Source: VRUE01 sp963824215
GTDB lineage: Bacteria > Actinomycetota > Thermoleophilia > Solirubrobacterales > 70-9
Length of the DNA: 64,000 nt
NCBI GenBank assembly: GCA_963824215.1
Contig: CAWGOE010000004.1
Coordinates: 620,001 to 684,000 of the forward strand
Reading direction: 5' to 3'
Shown here: piece after piece, positions 40,718 to 50,001 of the stretch
Layout of the letters: each line of letters starts with the position of its first letter
Position numbering within the stretch: the stretch's first letter is position 1
The notes under the pieces: generated by a model
The model's input: only the letters and a program-made list of their open reading frames with translations
The model's database searches: none
Told to the model about the DNA's origin: nothing
Position numbers and translations under genes: made by a program

Positions 40718-41398
40718 GTGGAGAGATCTCAGAACCGGACCAAGCTGATTGCACTGGGCGTTTTTGCCCTGGTCGCGGTTGCCGTGGTTGCCGCGATCTT
40801 GATCGGGCGCGGCGGCGACGATGACGACTCGACGACGACGGCGAGCAGCTCGGGCTGCGAGCAAGTCGCGGCGCCGAAGCCGAAGAGCGCCAGCTTCAGT
40901 GCGCCCAAACAGACCGTAAGCAAGGGCGAAAAGTTGGACGCGGTGGTCGAGACTAGCTGTGGCACGTTCCAGATTGCGCTTGATTCGCAACGCGCTCCGA
41001 AGACGGTCAACTCCTTCGTCTTCCTCTCCGAAGAAGGCTTCTATGACGGGCTTGGCTTCCACCGGATCGCGCCTGGCTTCGTGATCCAGGGCGGCGATCC
41101 GCTCGGTGACGGCACCGGTGGGCCCGGCTACAGCGTCGATGAGAAACCGCCAGCCAACCTCGCCTACACCAAAGGCGTGGTCGCGATGGCGAAGAGCTCG
41201 GCGGAGCCGCCTGGGCGCTCTGGCAGCCAGTTCTATGTCGTTCTCGCTCCCGATGCCGGCCTGCCTCCCGAATACGCCCTGGTCGGCCAGGTCGATGAGG
41301 GGCTCGACGTGGTCGAAAAGATCGGCAAGCTCGGCACCCCGGAAGAAAAACCGAAACAGACCGTCCTGATCGAAAAGATCTCGATCGAAAAAGGCTAG
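40718..41398 (+). CDS. Membrane-anchored cyclophilin-type peptidyl-prolyl isomerase
   Basis: 226 residues: an N-terminal transmembrane anchor (residues about 10-30), a Ser/Thr/Asp linker, then a cyclophilin domain with TVNSFVFLSEEGFYDGLGFHRI, GFVIQGGDPLGDGTGGPGY, GVVAMAK, GSQFYVVL and ALVGQV. The FHRI and QGGD segments hold the active-site Arg and Gln. It would catalyse proline isomerisation outside the membrane, in line with the VKOR and DsbA-like folding genes downstream. GTG start, leaderless by -10 spacing. Confidence 0.9.
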   Translation: MERSQNRTKLIALGVFALVAVAVVAAILIGRGGDDDDSTTTASSSGCEQVAAPKPKSASFSAPKQTVSKGEKLDAVVETSCGTFQIALDSQRAPKTVNSFVFLSEEGFYDGLGFHRIAPGFVIQGGDPLGDGTGGPGYSVDEKPPANLAYTKGVVAMAKSSAEPPGRSGSQFYVVLAPDAGLPPEYALVGQVDEGLDVVEKIGKLGTPEEKPKQTVLIEKISIEKG

Positions 41399-41417
41399 GC
41401 CGCGCCAATTCGCGGCC
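41398..41417 (+). terminator. Short G+C hairpin at the end of the cyclophilin gene
   Basis: GGCCGCG (from the last base of the stop codon) pairs perfectly with CGCGGCC across CCAATT; no U tract follows. Possible intrinsic 3' end. Confidence 0.5.
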
Positions 41418-41436
41418 GATCCGTGGGCGTCTGGAC

Positions 41437-41442
41437 TAACCT
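41437..41442 (+). promoter_or_regulatory. -10-like box of bcp
   Basis: TAACCT, 6 nt before the ATG at 41449. Confidence 0.45.
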
Positions 41443-41448
41443 CGGCTC

Positions 41449-41952
41449 ATGGCAAAGGTCGACGTAGGCGATGTGGCGCCGGATTTCGAGCTGTCGGGGA
41501 CCGGGGGCGAGGTTTACAAGCTCTCGGACCTGCGCGGCAAGAACGTCGTTTTGGCCTTCTACCCGGGCGACGAAACCAGGGTTTGCACTGCGCAGTTCTG
41601 CTCCTACCGCGACAACAGCGATCGCATCGATGGGCTCGACGCCGAGGTGCTCGGCATCTCACCGCAGTCGGTTGACTCGCACGAGCGCTGGACGCAGGAG
41701 AAGAGTCTCAACGTGCCGCTGCTCGCCGACGAGGACCTCGCGGTCAGCAAGGCCTATGGCGTGACTGGCTGGGTCGGGCCGCTGGGCAAGCTCGCCGGGC
41801 TCAAGGAGGCAGCGCCAGGCGGGCGCTACGTGATGCGCTCGATATTCGTGATCGACGCGGAGGGGATCGTCCGCTACAAGCACGTCTCGCGGACTGGGTC
41901 GAAGTTCCAGACGGTTGACGATCTCGAGCAAGCCGTCGCTGCTCTGGCTTGA
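41449..41952 (+). CDS. bcp: Thioredoxin-dependent peroxiredoxin (Bcp/PrxQ)
   Basis: 167 residues. AhpC/TSA fold with GDVAPDFELSGTGG, VVLAFYPGDETRVCTAQFC: peroxidatic Cys46 and resolving Cys51, five residues apart as in the PrxQ group. LLADEDLAVSKAYGV and RSIFVIDAEGIVRYKHV follow. Reduces hydroperoxides in the cytoplasm. Its stop overlaps the hydrolase start. Confidence 0.93.
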   Translation: MAKVDVGDVAPDFELSGTGGEVYKLSDLRGKNVVLAFYPGDETRVCTAQFCSYRDNSDRIDGLDAEVLGISPQSVDSHERWTQEKSLNVPLLADEDLAVSKAYGVTGWVGPLGKLAGLKEAAPGGRYVMRSIFVIDAEGIVRYKHVSRTGSKFQTVDDLEQAVAALA

Positions 41953-42794
41953 TGCCCGACCAACCGCGGTCGTTCAGCGTCGGCGAGAGGCCGACGATTC
42001 GCGGCGAGGCAGCGGGGGAGGGACCGCCGATCGTGCTCTGCCATGGCATCACGGCGACGCGCCGCTACGTCGTGCACGGCTCACGGGCGCTGGAGCGCGC
42101 CGGCCATGAGGTCATCGCCTACGACGCGCGCGGGCATGGGGAGTCGGATCCCGCCCCGGTGGAGCAGGGTTATGAATACCCGCAGTTGATCGGCGACCTC
42201 GAAGGGGTGGTAGCGACGACGATCGAGGCGGAGCGATTCGTGCTCGTCGGGCACTCGATGGGCGCCCACACGGCCGTCGCCTACGCGCTGCGAAACGGCG
42301 ATCTCCTCGCCGGGCTTGTCGTCATTGGCCCGACCTACACGGGTGAGGTCTCTGCCGCGACGCTTGCCTACTGGGATGGGCTGGCGGCGGCGCTCGAGGA
42401 CGGTGGGGTAGACGGCTTCGTCGCTTACATCGATCGCAATCAGGAAACCGATCCGGCTTGGCGCGACTCGGTGTTGCGCTTCACCCGCGAGCGAATCTTG
42501 AGGCACCGTCACCCCGGGGCGCTGGTCGAGGCGTTGCGGCAGGTGCCGCGCTCGCGCCCGTTTGAGTCGATGGCGGATCTGGAGTCGCTCCAGGTGCCAA
42601 CCCTCGTCGTTGCGAGCCATGACGACGCCGACCCTGGGCATCCACGCCACGTTGCCGAGGCCTACGCCGAGCACCTGCCACAGGCAAGGTTGACCGGCGA
42701 GAAGGAGGGCGAGTCGCCACTGGCCTGGCAGGGCGGGCGACTCTCGCGCGAGATCGCCGCCTTCTGCGCCGAGCTCGGCGAGGCGTCAGAATGA
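41952..42794 (+). CDS. Alpha/beta hydrolase
   Basis: 280 residues. Oxyanion motif LCHGITATRRY, IAYDARGHGESDPAP, nucleophile in LVGHSMGAHTAVAYAL (Ser near residue 99), acid in VVASHDDADPGHP, and a late His-poor end (LTGEKEGESPLAWQ) where the catalytic His is uncertain. ATG 41952 overlaps the bcp stop; TTG 41949 is possible. Substrate unknown. Overlaps the next gene by 4 nt. Confidence 0.85.
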   Translation: MPDQPRSFSVGERPTIRGEAAGEGPPIVLCHGITATRRYVVHGSRALERAGHEVIAYDARGHGESDPAPVEQGYEYPQLIGDLEGVVATTIEAERFVLVGHSMGAHTAVAYALRNGDLLAGLVVIGPTYTGEVSAATLAYWDGLAAALEDGGVDGFVAYIDRNQETDPAWRDSVLRFTRERILRHRHPGALVEALRQVPRSRPFESMADLESLQVPTLVVASHDDADPGHPRHVAEAYAEHLPQARLTGEKEGESPLAWQGGRLSREIAAFCAELGEASE

Positions 42795-43156
42795 GCGACA
42801 TGTCAGAGAGCCAAAGGGGTATCGACGAGGGTCACGCGGTCCACTACACGGCGGTTCAGCCGGGGACGCCGGTTTACGGCGCCGATGGGGTCGAGGTCGG
42901 CCGCGTGCGGTTCGTGCTCGACAACCACAAGGAGCACATCTTCGATGGGCTGGCGTTCGACGATCCGAGCGGCGAGCTGCGCTTTGCCGACGCGCCAGAG
43001 GTTGCCCGCACCGCGGAGCGGGCAGTAACTCTGGTGCTCGACGCCGAGCAGGCGCTGCAGCTCGGGCCGCCGGAGCAAGGGCCGCCAAAGTTCGTTCCAA
43101 ACGCCCGGGCTGGCCGTCTCGGTCGCCTCTTCGGTCGCAGCTGGCGCCGTCACTAG
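42791..43156 (+). CDS. PRC-barrel-like small protein
   Basis: 121 residues. YTAVQPGTPVYGADGVEVGRV and HIFDGLAFDDPSGELRFADAPEV resemble PRC-barrel/DUF2171 beta proteins that sense or bind RNA or photosystem components. A basic C-terminus (ARAGRLGRLFGRSWRRH) follows. Co-transcribed with the hydrolase. Function not inferable. Confidence 0.65.
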   Translation: MSDMSESQRGIDEGHAVHYTAVQPGTPVYGADGVEVGRVRFVLDNHKEHIFDGLAFDDPSGELRFADAPEVARTAERAVTLVLDAEQALQLGPPEQGPPKFVPNARAGRLGRLFGRSWRRH

Positions 43157-43169
43157 CGCCACCGGCGCT
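43155..43169 (+). terminator. Small hairpin at the PRC-barrel gene stop
   Basis: AGCGCC pairs with GGCGCT across ACC and is followed by TTTAG; weak terminator candidate overlapping the stop codon. Confidence 0.4.
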
Positions 43170-43194
43170 TTAGCCCGCGCAAAGCCGGAACCCA

Positions 43195-43200
43195 TAGTCT
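43195..43200 (+). promoter_or_regulatory. -10-like box of the VKOR gene
   Basis: TAGTCT, 8 nt before the ATG at 43209. Confidence 0.45.
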
Positions 43201-43208
43201 CCCGCCGC

Positions 43209-43640
43209 ATGTCAGCGCCGGCCGAGGGAACGCTGCGGATGATCGCGACCTTCGTCGCGGCGTTCGGCATCGGTGTTGCCAGCTATATCGCGATCGAGGC
43301 CGCCGGTGGAGACGCGCCCGCCTGCCTCGCTGGCAGCAGCGGCTGCCAGACCGTCGCCAACAGCAGCTACTCGCACCTGCTCGGCGTCAACATCGCAGTC
43401 TTCGGCGTCGTCGGCTACGTCCTGCTGCTGGCGGCGGCGTTGCTGCGCGGCGACGTTGCGCGTATGGCGGGTTTTGGGCTCGCCCTGGCCGGTTTCGGCT
43501 ACAGCGTCTTCCTGACCTACCTGGAGCTGTTCAAGATCGAGGCGATCTGTCAGTGGTGCGTGGCGAGCGCGATCCTGATGACGGCTCTCTTCGTGCTCAA
43601 CGCGGTCCGCATGGTTGGCTACGTCGGCAGGCCGGCATGA
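43209..43640 (+). CDS. Vitamin K epoxide reductase family protein (VKOR)
   Basis: 143 residues with four to five transmembrane helices. Loop cysteines C39 and C46 and the active-site C114-x2-C117 (ICQWC) match bacterial VKOR, which passes electrons from DsbA to quinone and thus replaces DsbB. Its stop overlaps the ATG of a DsbA-like protein, the expected partner. Confidence 0.92.
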   Translation: MSAPAEGTLRMIATFVAAFGIGVASYIAIEAAGGDAPACLAGSSGCQTVANSSYSHLLGVNIAVFGVVGYVLLLAAALLRGDVARMAGFGLALAGFGYSVFLTYLELFKIEAICQWCVASAILMTALFVLNAVRMVGYVGRPA

Positions 43641-44401
43641 GCGGCAAAAGCTCCCGGGAGGCGCGCCGTGAAGAGCGCTTGCATGCCGAAAGCGCCAGCA
43701 AGCAGGAAGAACGGCGCAAGCGGCTGCTTCAGATCGGCAGCGCCGCCGTTTTCCTCGCCGTGGCCATCGTCGCTGTCTTGATCGTCGTCAGCCAGAGCGA
43801 AAGCGATGGGGGCGACACCAGCCTCGAGGACGTGGCCACGGTCCGCAGTGAGCTGAAGGGCATCCCGCAGAACGGGATGATCCTCGGCGATTCGTCGGTC
43901 AAGGTCACCTTGGTTGAGTTCGGCGACCTGCAGTGCCCGGTGTGCAAAGGATTCGCCGAAGAAGTCATTCCCCCGGTGATTGACGCGAAGGTGCGCAGCG
44001 GCGAAGCGAGGATCGAGTTCCGTAACTTCACGATCATCAACGAGGAATCGGTCCCGGCGGCCGCAGCGGCAATCGCAGCGGGCGAGCAGGGCCGGGGTTG
44101 GAACTTCGTCGAGCTCTTCTACCGCAACCAGGGCGTGGAGGCCTCGGGTTATGTAACCGACGAATTCCTCACCGAAGTCGCCAGGGGCGCCGGCGTGCCG
44201 GACATCGCCCAGTGGAACGAGGATCGCAAGAGCGCCGCGGTGCTAGGCCAGGTCCAGAGCGAGACCGAAGAAGCTGAGACCCTCGGACTCAGCGGAACGC
44301 CTTCATTCGTCATCACGGGCCCCAATACGGGGGGCAAAGAAGGGCTGGGGACGCCAGGCTCGGCAGAGGCCCTCGAAGAAGCAATCGAAGCCGCCGGCTA
44401 G
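43637..44401 (+). CDS. Membrane-anchored DsbA-like thiol oxidoreductase
   Basis: 254 residues. A basic cytoplasmic N-terminus and one transmembrane helix (about residues 31-52) precede a thioredoxin-fold domain with the CPVC active site (C100, C103; in LVEFGDLQCPVC) and the cis-Pro motif GLSGTPSFVI. It belongs to the DsbA/Com1-like group that introduces disulfides in exported proteins and is recharged by VKOR. ATG 43637 overlaps the VKOR stop. Confidence 0.92.
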   Translation: MSGKSSREARREERLHAESASKQEERRKRLLQIGSAAVFLAVAIVAVLIVVSQSESDGGDTSLEDVATVRSELKGIPQNGMILGDSSVKVTLVEFGDLQCPVCKGFAEEVIPPVIDAKVRSGEARIEFRNFTIINEESVPAAAAAIAAGEQGRGWNFVELFYRNQGVEASGYVTDEFLTEVARGAGVPDIAQWNEDRKSAAVLGQVQSETEEAETLGLSGTPSFVITGPNTGGKEGLGTPGSAEALEEAIEAAG

Positions 44402-44490
44402 GGCTTTTCTGCGCCAAGTTGACATAACCACCATTATCGTGCGTTGAGTACGCGAGTCGAGGGGCCGCCGCGCGGCATAGACTTCGCCCC

Positions 44491-44936
44491 ATGCTTCCCC
44501 GGCTCCCCATCCTCGATCCAATTCCGAAAGGCATCGTCAACGCGCTGATCACGGTTGCGCTGGGGTCGCTCGGCACGTATTTCTTCTTCAGCGTCGTTCC
44601 GCCAGCCTCAGCGGAGCTGCTGCGCAGGATCGCTGTGATCGGCGCCAGTCTCGTCTTGGCCTACGTGATCGAGGCGGTCTGGCTGGTCGGCCGCGTCGAG
44701 CGAGACGATGAGTTCGAGGAATGGCTGGGCTTTGTCACCGGCGTCGGTATCGCGGGCTTCCTCGGCGTCGTCGTCGCCCTGCTCGTCGCCGAGCATCGCG
44801 CCGTCGGGCACTCCAACTCATCGACAGATCGGAGTCGCCTGGCGTGGCGAGTGTCCCTCTGGTCCTCGAGTCCGTGCTGGCAACAGCGACTACTGCGCAT
44901 CGCCTCAGTGATCCAGGCGATCGGTTGTCATAGCGA
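44491..44936 (+). pseudogene. Disrupted copy of the four-helix membrane protein
   Basis: Identical to the intact 47999 gene for the first 100 codons with a few changes (Arg for Thr at residue 47), then broken by base losses near 44819-44830 (AACTCATCGACAG instead of AACTTCATCGACGAG). The frame then runs on into antisense sequence. The TAGACT -10-like box is retained. Confidence 0.75.
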
Positions 44937-45573
44937 GACAAGCGTCGCTCTGCCCCAGACCAGCGGTTTGGTGATCGGCGGCGACTTGGGCAGCTCGCCG
45001 CGCTCGACGGAGCTCGAGCGTCAGCGGCGAGGCTTCGATCGTTGGCGACGGTGTCGCGGTTGCAGCGGCAGCCGTCGCGCGAAGACGCGCCAGGGAGTCT
45101 CCAGACGGTCCTGCCAGCGGGCGATGCCGGGATCCTCGGCTCGCACGTGCTCGACGAAGAGCAGCTGGCCACCGGGCTTCAGCACTCGCGCCGCCTCGGC
45201 GAGGGCGGCATCGTGGATCGGGGACCGTGCAGAGGACGAGGGTGAAGACCGCGGTGTCGAAGCTCGAGTCCTCGAAGGGCAGGTCTTCGGCCGCCGCTTC
45301 GACAAGCTCGACGTCTGACCCGGCCTCGGCGAGCTTGCGCCGCAGCCGCTTGGTCATGTGCGGATCGGGCTCGGCCATGACCACCTCGGCCTCCGTTGGG
45401 AAGAGGCCCAGGTTGGCGCCGGTTCCGGCGCCGATGTCGATCGTCCGCCCCTGCGCGGCCGCCAGCGTCTCGCGCCGCCGCTCGCGCAGGCCCGCCTCCT
45501 CGGTCCCCTTCAGCAGCGGGTCGTAGATGGCGGAGAAGACCCGCCCCCAGGTCGCGTCGTAGATCCGCCCCAT
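44937..45573 (-). pseudogene. Disrupted copy of the UbiE-like methyltransferase
   Basis: Corresponds to 48446-49081. N-terminal part reads correctly (TIDIGAGTGANLGLFPTEAEVVM) but extra bases near 45211, 45083, 45043 and 45014 shift the frame, and the stop codon of the intact copy is not conserved. Confidence 0.75.
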
Positions 45574-45583
45574 CGATCGCTTC

Positions 45584-46468
45584 CTAGGCGGCTTCGCGCT
45601 GCGGCGCTCTGCCTCGGCTGCTCCCGTCCAGGCCCGGCTCGCTGTGGGCGGCGCGCTCCTCGTAGGCCTGGCGGGCGCCGTGGTCGACTTCGGTCATCAG
45701 CTTGTCGACCTTCATGAAGCGGCCCAGCGCCTCGCGCCAGGCGCGCGGCATCAGCGCGACGACCTTGAAGAGGCCGCCGTTGGCGCGCGGCACCCAGACG
45801 TCGAAGCGCGGCACTTCGAGCGCGTCGACGATCTCGTTGGCGACGTCCTCGGCCTCGACGGCTTTGATCATCTTCTGGCCGACGCCCGAGGTCAGCTCGG
45901 TGTTGACGACGGTCGGCATCACGCAGGCGATCTCGATCTCGGTGCTCGCGCAGCTCTGCCCGCACGGCCTCGCTGATCCCGACCACGGCGTGCTTGGTGC
46001 CGGAGTAGGTGGCGATGCCAGGGAAGCCGCCTTTGCCGGCCTGCGAGGCGAGGTTGACGATGTGGCCCGAGCTGCGCGGCCGCATCCGCTCGATCGCCAG
46101 CTGCATGCCGGTGATCACGCCGAAGACGTTGATGTCGAGCTGGCGGCGAACGGAGTCAGCCGACTCCTCGGCGAACGGCGTCACCGGCATGATCCCGGCG
46201 TTGTTGACGACGACGTCGAGCGGCCCGAGCTCGCGCTCGGCGGCGTCGAGGAAGGCGGAGAAGGAGTCGCGGTCGGTGACGTCGAGCGCGACGGCGATCG
46301 TGCCGCCGCCCAGCTCCGCCGCCGTCTTCTCGGCGAGCGCGAGGTCGAGGTCGCCGATCGCGACGCGGCAGCCCTTGCGGACCAGCGCCGTCGCCGTCGC
46401 CTTGCCGATCCCCCGGGCCCCCGGTGATCGCCACGACCTTGCCGGATAGAGTGTCGCTGCTTCGCCAT
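45584..46468 (-). pseudogene. Disrupted copy of the short-chain dehydrogenase
   Basis: Corresponds to 49092-49976. Frameshifts near 45943-45970 (in the codons for AVRAELRET) and near 46410-46455 (in the NAD-binding TGGARGIG region) break the frame; segments between them keep near-identical protein sequence, including PVTPFAEESADSVRRQLDIN. Confidence 0.75.
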
Positions 46469-46493
46469 CGTGCCCTCCTCCTCCGGCGACCCC

Positions 46494-47683
46494 CTAGGCC
46501 GCCGGCTTGTAGACGGTGACCACGGCGGCGCCGCCGAGGCCGATGTTGTGCTGCAGGGCGGTCTTCGCGCCCTCGACCTGTCGCTTGTCGGCTTCCCGCG
46601 CAGCTGCCAGGTCAGCTCCGAGCACTGCGCCAGCCCGGTCGCGCCGAGCGGGTGGCCCTTGGAGATCAGCCCGCCGGAGGGGTTGACGACGACCTTGCCG
46701 CCGTAGGTGGTCGCCTCTTCCTCGACCAGCTTGTGCGCCTCGCCCTCGGCGGCGAAGCCGAGCGCTTCGTAGGTGATGAGCTCGTTGGCGCTGAAGCAGT
46801 CGTGCAGCTCGCAGACGTCGACCTCATCGGCGCTGATGCCGGCCTCGGCGTAGGCCTTCTCGGCGGCGGTCTTCGACATGTCGGAGCCGACGATCTTCAT
46901 GCAGTCGGTGTCCTCGGCGAAGGTCGAGCTGAGGTCGGTGATCATCGACTGACCGGCGATCTCGATCGCCTGGCCGCTGAGGTTGTGCTCTTCGACGTAG
47001 CGCTCGGAGGCGACGATCGCGCAGGCCGAGCCGTCGGAGGTCGGCGAGCACTGCAGCTTGGTCAGCGGGTCGTGGATCATCTTCGCCGCCTTGATGTCCT
47101 CGATCGTGTACTCGTCTTGGAACTGGGCGTAGGGGTTGTTGACCGAGTGCTTGTGGTTCTTCCAGCCGATCCAGGCGTAGTGGTCGGGGTTCGAGCCGTA
47201 CTTCTCCATGTGGTCGCGGCCGGCGTTGCCGAACATCTGCGGCGCCGGCGGCGACTGCTCGGGATCGCGGATCTCGAACATCTGCATCGCGTGCTTGTCG
47301 AGCGCGTTGGTGCGGTCGGTGTACTTGACGCCGAGCGAGCCCTTCTCCATTTTCTCGAAGCCACGCCATCGCGCAATCGGCGAGGCCGCCCTTGACCGCC
47401 TGACGCGCGAGGAACAGCGCCGAGGAGCCGGTCGAGCAGTTGTTGTTGACGTTGACGACGGGATCCCGGTGAGGCCGAGCTGGTAGAGCGCCCGCTGGCC
47501 GTAGGTGGAGTCGCCGTAGCAGTAGCCGGCGAAGGCCTGCTCGACGTCCGTGTAGGGAATGCCGGCGTCGGCGAGCGCCTTCTCCCCCGCCTCCTTGGCC
47601 CAGTCGGGGTAGTCGCCCTCCTTGGTGCCGGGCTTCTCGAACTTGGTCATCCCGACCCCGATCACGTACGTGCGGTTGCTCAA
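46494..47683 (-). pseudogene. Disrupted copy of the SCP2-type thiolase
   Basis: Corresponds to 50002-51195. Paired shifts near 47460 and 47370 garble the active-site region, and a missing C near 46597 ruins the C-terminus. Elsewhere differences are conservative (VEEHNLSGQAIEIAGQ against VEEHDLGGQAIEIVGQ), which suggests a genuinely divergent allele or paralogue rather than random decay. Confidence 0.75.
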
Positions 47684-47752
47684 AGTCTGCTCCTGTAGTC
47701 GCGCCGCCTGCGCGCGGCGTTTGGCTGGCTGGCCAAGAAATCTACCGGGCGC

Positions 47753-47956
47753 CTGGCGGAAGAGCGGCCCCCCCCGGGCGACAGAGAGAAGCCGGCGACC
47801 GACGACGCGCGAGGCGCGCGGCGGCGCCAGGCGGCCGCAGGGCGCGAGCAGCACCGCGTATGGACCGGGAAACGCGACGACGCAGCGGCCAGCGACGCGG
47901 CCCAGACGCAGCGACCGAGCAGAGAGAGCGCGACACACCGAGCAAAAAAAAAAAAA
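47753..47956. other. T-depleted joint with 13-A run between the two copies
   Basis: From 47755 to 47956 there are only two T residues on the + strand, and the stretch ends in 13 consecutive A (47944-47956). It has no coding character, no similarity to other parts of the window that I can see, and includes a C8 run. It looks like low-quality read sequence or foreign junk rather than normal chromosome. Confidence 0.75.
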
Positions 47957-47985
47957 TACGCGAGTCGAGGGGCCGCCGCGCGGCA

Positions 47986-47991
47986 TAGACT
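47986..47991 (+). promoter_or_regulatory. -10-like box of the 47999 gene
   Basis: TAGACT, 7 nt before the ATG at 47999. Confidence 0.45.
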
Positions 47992-47998
47992 TCGCCCC

Positions 47999-48445
47999 AT
48001 GCTTCCCCGGCTCCCCATCCTCGATCCAATTCCGAAAGGCATCGTCAACGCGCTGATCACGGTTGCGCTGGGGTCGCTCGGCACGTATTTCTTCTTCAGC
48101 GTCGTTCCGCCAGCCTCAGCGGAGCTGCTGCGCACGATCGCTGTGATCGGCGCCAGTCTCGTCTTGGCCTACGTGATCGAGGCGGTCTGGCTGGTCGGCC
48201 GCGTCGAGCGAGACGATGAGTTCGAGGAATGGCTGGGCTTTGTCACCGGCGTCGGTATCGCGGGCTTCCTCGGCGTCGTCTTCGCCCTGCTCCTCGCCGA
48301 GCATCGCGCCGTAGGGCACTCCAACTTCATCGACGAGATCGGAGTCGCCTGGGTGGCGGTGTCCCTCTTCGTCCTCGGGTCCGTGCTGGTCATACAGCCA
48401 CTACTTGCGCATCGCCTCAGTGATCCAGGCGATCGGTTGTCATAA
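47999..48445 (+). CDS. Four-helix membrane protein
   Basis: 148 residues with four predicted transmembrane helices (about 13-34, 43-66, 80-100, 116-135) and the loop VGRVERDDEFEEW between helices 2 and 3. No recognisable family. Its stop immediately meets the stop of the convergent methyltransferase, with no spacer. Confidence 0.75.
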   Translation: MLPRLPILDPIPKGIVNALITVALGSLGTYFFFSVVPPASAELLRTIAVIGASLVLAYVIEAVWLVGRVERDDEFEEWLGFVTGVGIAGFLGVVFALLLAEHRAVGHSNFIDEIGVAWVAVSLFVLGSVLVIQPLLAHRLSDPGDRLS

Positions 48446-49081
48446 CTAGACAAGCGTCGCTCGGCCCCAGGCCAGCGGTTTGGTGATCGGCGGCGACTTG
48501 GGTAGCTCGCCACGCTCTACGGAGTCGAGCGTCAGTGGCGAGGCTTCGATGTTGGCGACGGTATCGCGGTTGCAGCGGCAGCCGTCCGCGAAGACGCGCC
48601 AGGGAGTCTCCAGACGGTCCTGCCAGCGGGCGATGCCGGGATCCTCCGCTCGCACATGCTCGACGAAGAGCAGCTGGCCACCGGGCCTCAGCACTCGCGC
48701 CACCTCGGCGAGGGCGGCATGTGGATCGGGGACCGTGCAGAGGACGAGGGTAAAGACCGCGGTGTCGAAACTCGAGTCCTCGAAGGGAAGGTCTTCCGCC
48801 CCCGCTTCGACAAGCTCGACGTCTGACCCAGCCTCGGCGAGCTTGCGCCGCAGCCGCTTGGTCATGTGCGGATCGGGCTCGGCCATGACCACCTCGGCCT
48901 CCGTTGGGAAGAGGCCCAGGTTGGCGCCCGTTCCCGCGCCGATGTCGATCGTCCGCCCCTTCGCGGCCGCCAGCGTCTCGCCCCGCCGCTCGCGCAGCCC
49001 CGCCTCCTCGGTCCCCTTCAGCAGCGGGTCGTAGATGGCGGAGAAGACCCGCCCCCAGGTCGCGTTGTAGAGCCGCCCCAT
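48446..49081 (-). CDS. UbiE-like SAM-dependent methyltransferase
   Basis: 211 residues. N-terminal WGRVFSAIYDPLLKGTEEAG, motif I TIDIGAGTGANLGLFP, VVMAEPDPHM, LPFEDSSFDTAVFTLVLCTV and VARVLRPGGQLLFVEHVRAEDPG are typical of class I methyltransferases acting on small lipophilic substrates. AGGAAG precedes the ATG. It follows the SDR by 10 bp and belongs to the thiolase-SDR operon. Confidence 0.88.
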   Translation of the reverse strand: MGRLYNATWGRVFSAIYDPLLKGTEEAGLRERRGETLAAAKGRTIDIGAGTGANLGLFPTEAEVVMAEPDPHMTKRLRRKLAEAGSDVELVEAGAEDLPFEDSSFDTAVFTLVLCTVPDPHAALAEVARVLRPGGQLLFVEHVRAEDPGIARWQDRLETPWRVFADGCRCNRDTVANIEASPLTLDSVERGELPKSPPITKPLAWGRATLV

Positions 49082-49091
49082 CGATCGCTTC

Positions 49092-49976
49092 CTAGGCTGC
49101 TTCGCGCTGCGCGCTCTCCTCGGTGTTCCCGTCCAGGCCCGGCTCGCTGTGGGCGGCGCGGTCCTCGTAGGCCTGGCGGGCGCCGTGGTCGACTTCGGTC
49201 ATCAGTTTGTCGACCTTCATAAAACGGCCCAGCGCCTCGCGCCAGGCGCGCGGCATCAGCGCCACGACCTTGAACATGCCGCCGTTGGCGCGCGGCACCC
49301 AGACGTCGAAGCGCGGCACTTCGAGCGCGTCGACGATCTCGTTGGCGACGTCCTCGGCCTCGACGGCTTTGATCATCTTCTGGCCGACGCCCGAGGTCAG
49401 CTCGGTGTTGACGACGGTCGGCATCACGCAGGCGATCTCGATCTCGGTCTCACGCAGCTCCGCCCGAACCGCCTCGCTGATCCCGACCACGGCGTGCTTG
49501 GTGCCGGAGTAGGTGGCGATTCCCGGGAAGCCGCCTTTGCCGGCTTGGGAGGCGAGGTTGACGATGTGGCCCGAGTTGCGCGGCCGCATCCGCTCGATCG
49601 CCAGCTGCATGCCGGTGATCACGCCGAAGACGTTGATGTCGAGCTGGCGGCGAACTGAGTCCGCCGACTCCTCGGCGAACGGCGTCACCGGCATGATCCC
49701 GGCGTTGTTGACGACCACGTCGAGCGGCCCGAGCTCGCGCTCGGCGGTGTCGAGGAAGGCGGAGAAGGAGTCGCGGTCGGTGACGTCGAGCGCGACGGCG
49801 ATCGTGCCGCCGCCCAGCTCCGCCGCCGTCTGCTCGGCAAGTGCCAGATCGAGGTCGCCAATTGCGACCCGGCAGCCCTTGCGGACCAGCGCCGTCGCCG
49901 TCGCCTTGCCGATCCCCCGGGCACCGCCGGTGATCGCAACGACCTTGCCACTGAGTGAGTGTCGCTCCTTCGCCAT
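49092..49976 (-). CDS. Short-chain dehydrogenase/reductase
   Basis: 294 residues. NAD(P) motif TGGARGIG, LDVVVNNAGIMP, and catalytic S-Y-K (NLASQAGKGGFPGIATYSGTKHAV). The C-terminal extension (MFKVVALMPRAWREALGRFMKVDKL) is typical of lipid-acting SDRs similar to those annotated in mycobacterial steroid or fatty acid regions. A strong GGAGGAGGAGG lies upstream of the ATG. Adjacent to a thiolase, so beta-oxidation-like or sterol-like chemistry is plausible. Confidence 0.92.
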   Translation of the reverse strand: MAKERHSLSGKVVAITGGARGIGKATATALVRKGCRVAIGDLDLALAEQTAAELGGGTIAVALDVTDRDSFSAFLDTAERELGPLDVVVNNAGIMPVTPFAEESADSVRRQLDINVFGVITGMQLAIERMRPRNSGHIVNLASQAGKGGFPGIATYSGTKHAVVGISEAVRAELRETEIEIACVMPTVVNTELTSGVGQKMIKAVEAEDVANEIVDALEVPRFDVWVPRANGGMFKVVALMPRAWREALGRFMKVDKLMTEVDHGARQAYEDRAAHSEPGLDGNTEESAQREAA

Positions 49977-50001
49977 CGTGTCCTCCTCCTCCGGCGACCC
50001 C

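Larger units (their letters stand above)
44449..47752. repeat. Tandem duplication, copy 1 (damaged)
   Basis: A 3.3 kb segment that aligns end to end with 47957-51262. Both begin at TACGCGAGTCGAGG and end near TCTACCGGGCG. Copy 1 carries many single-base insertions and deletions, and every gene in it is disrupted, while substitutions are often conservative. The last 10 bases equal the 3' end of the FUSC gene that follows copy 2. Confidence 0.85.
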
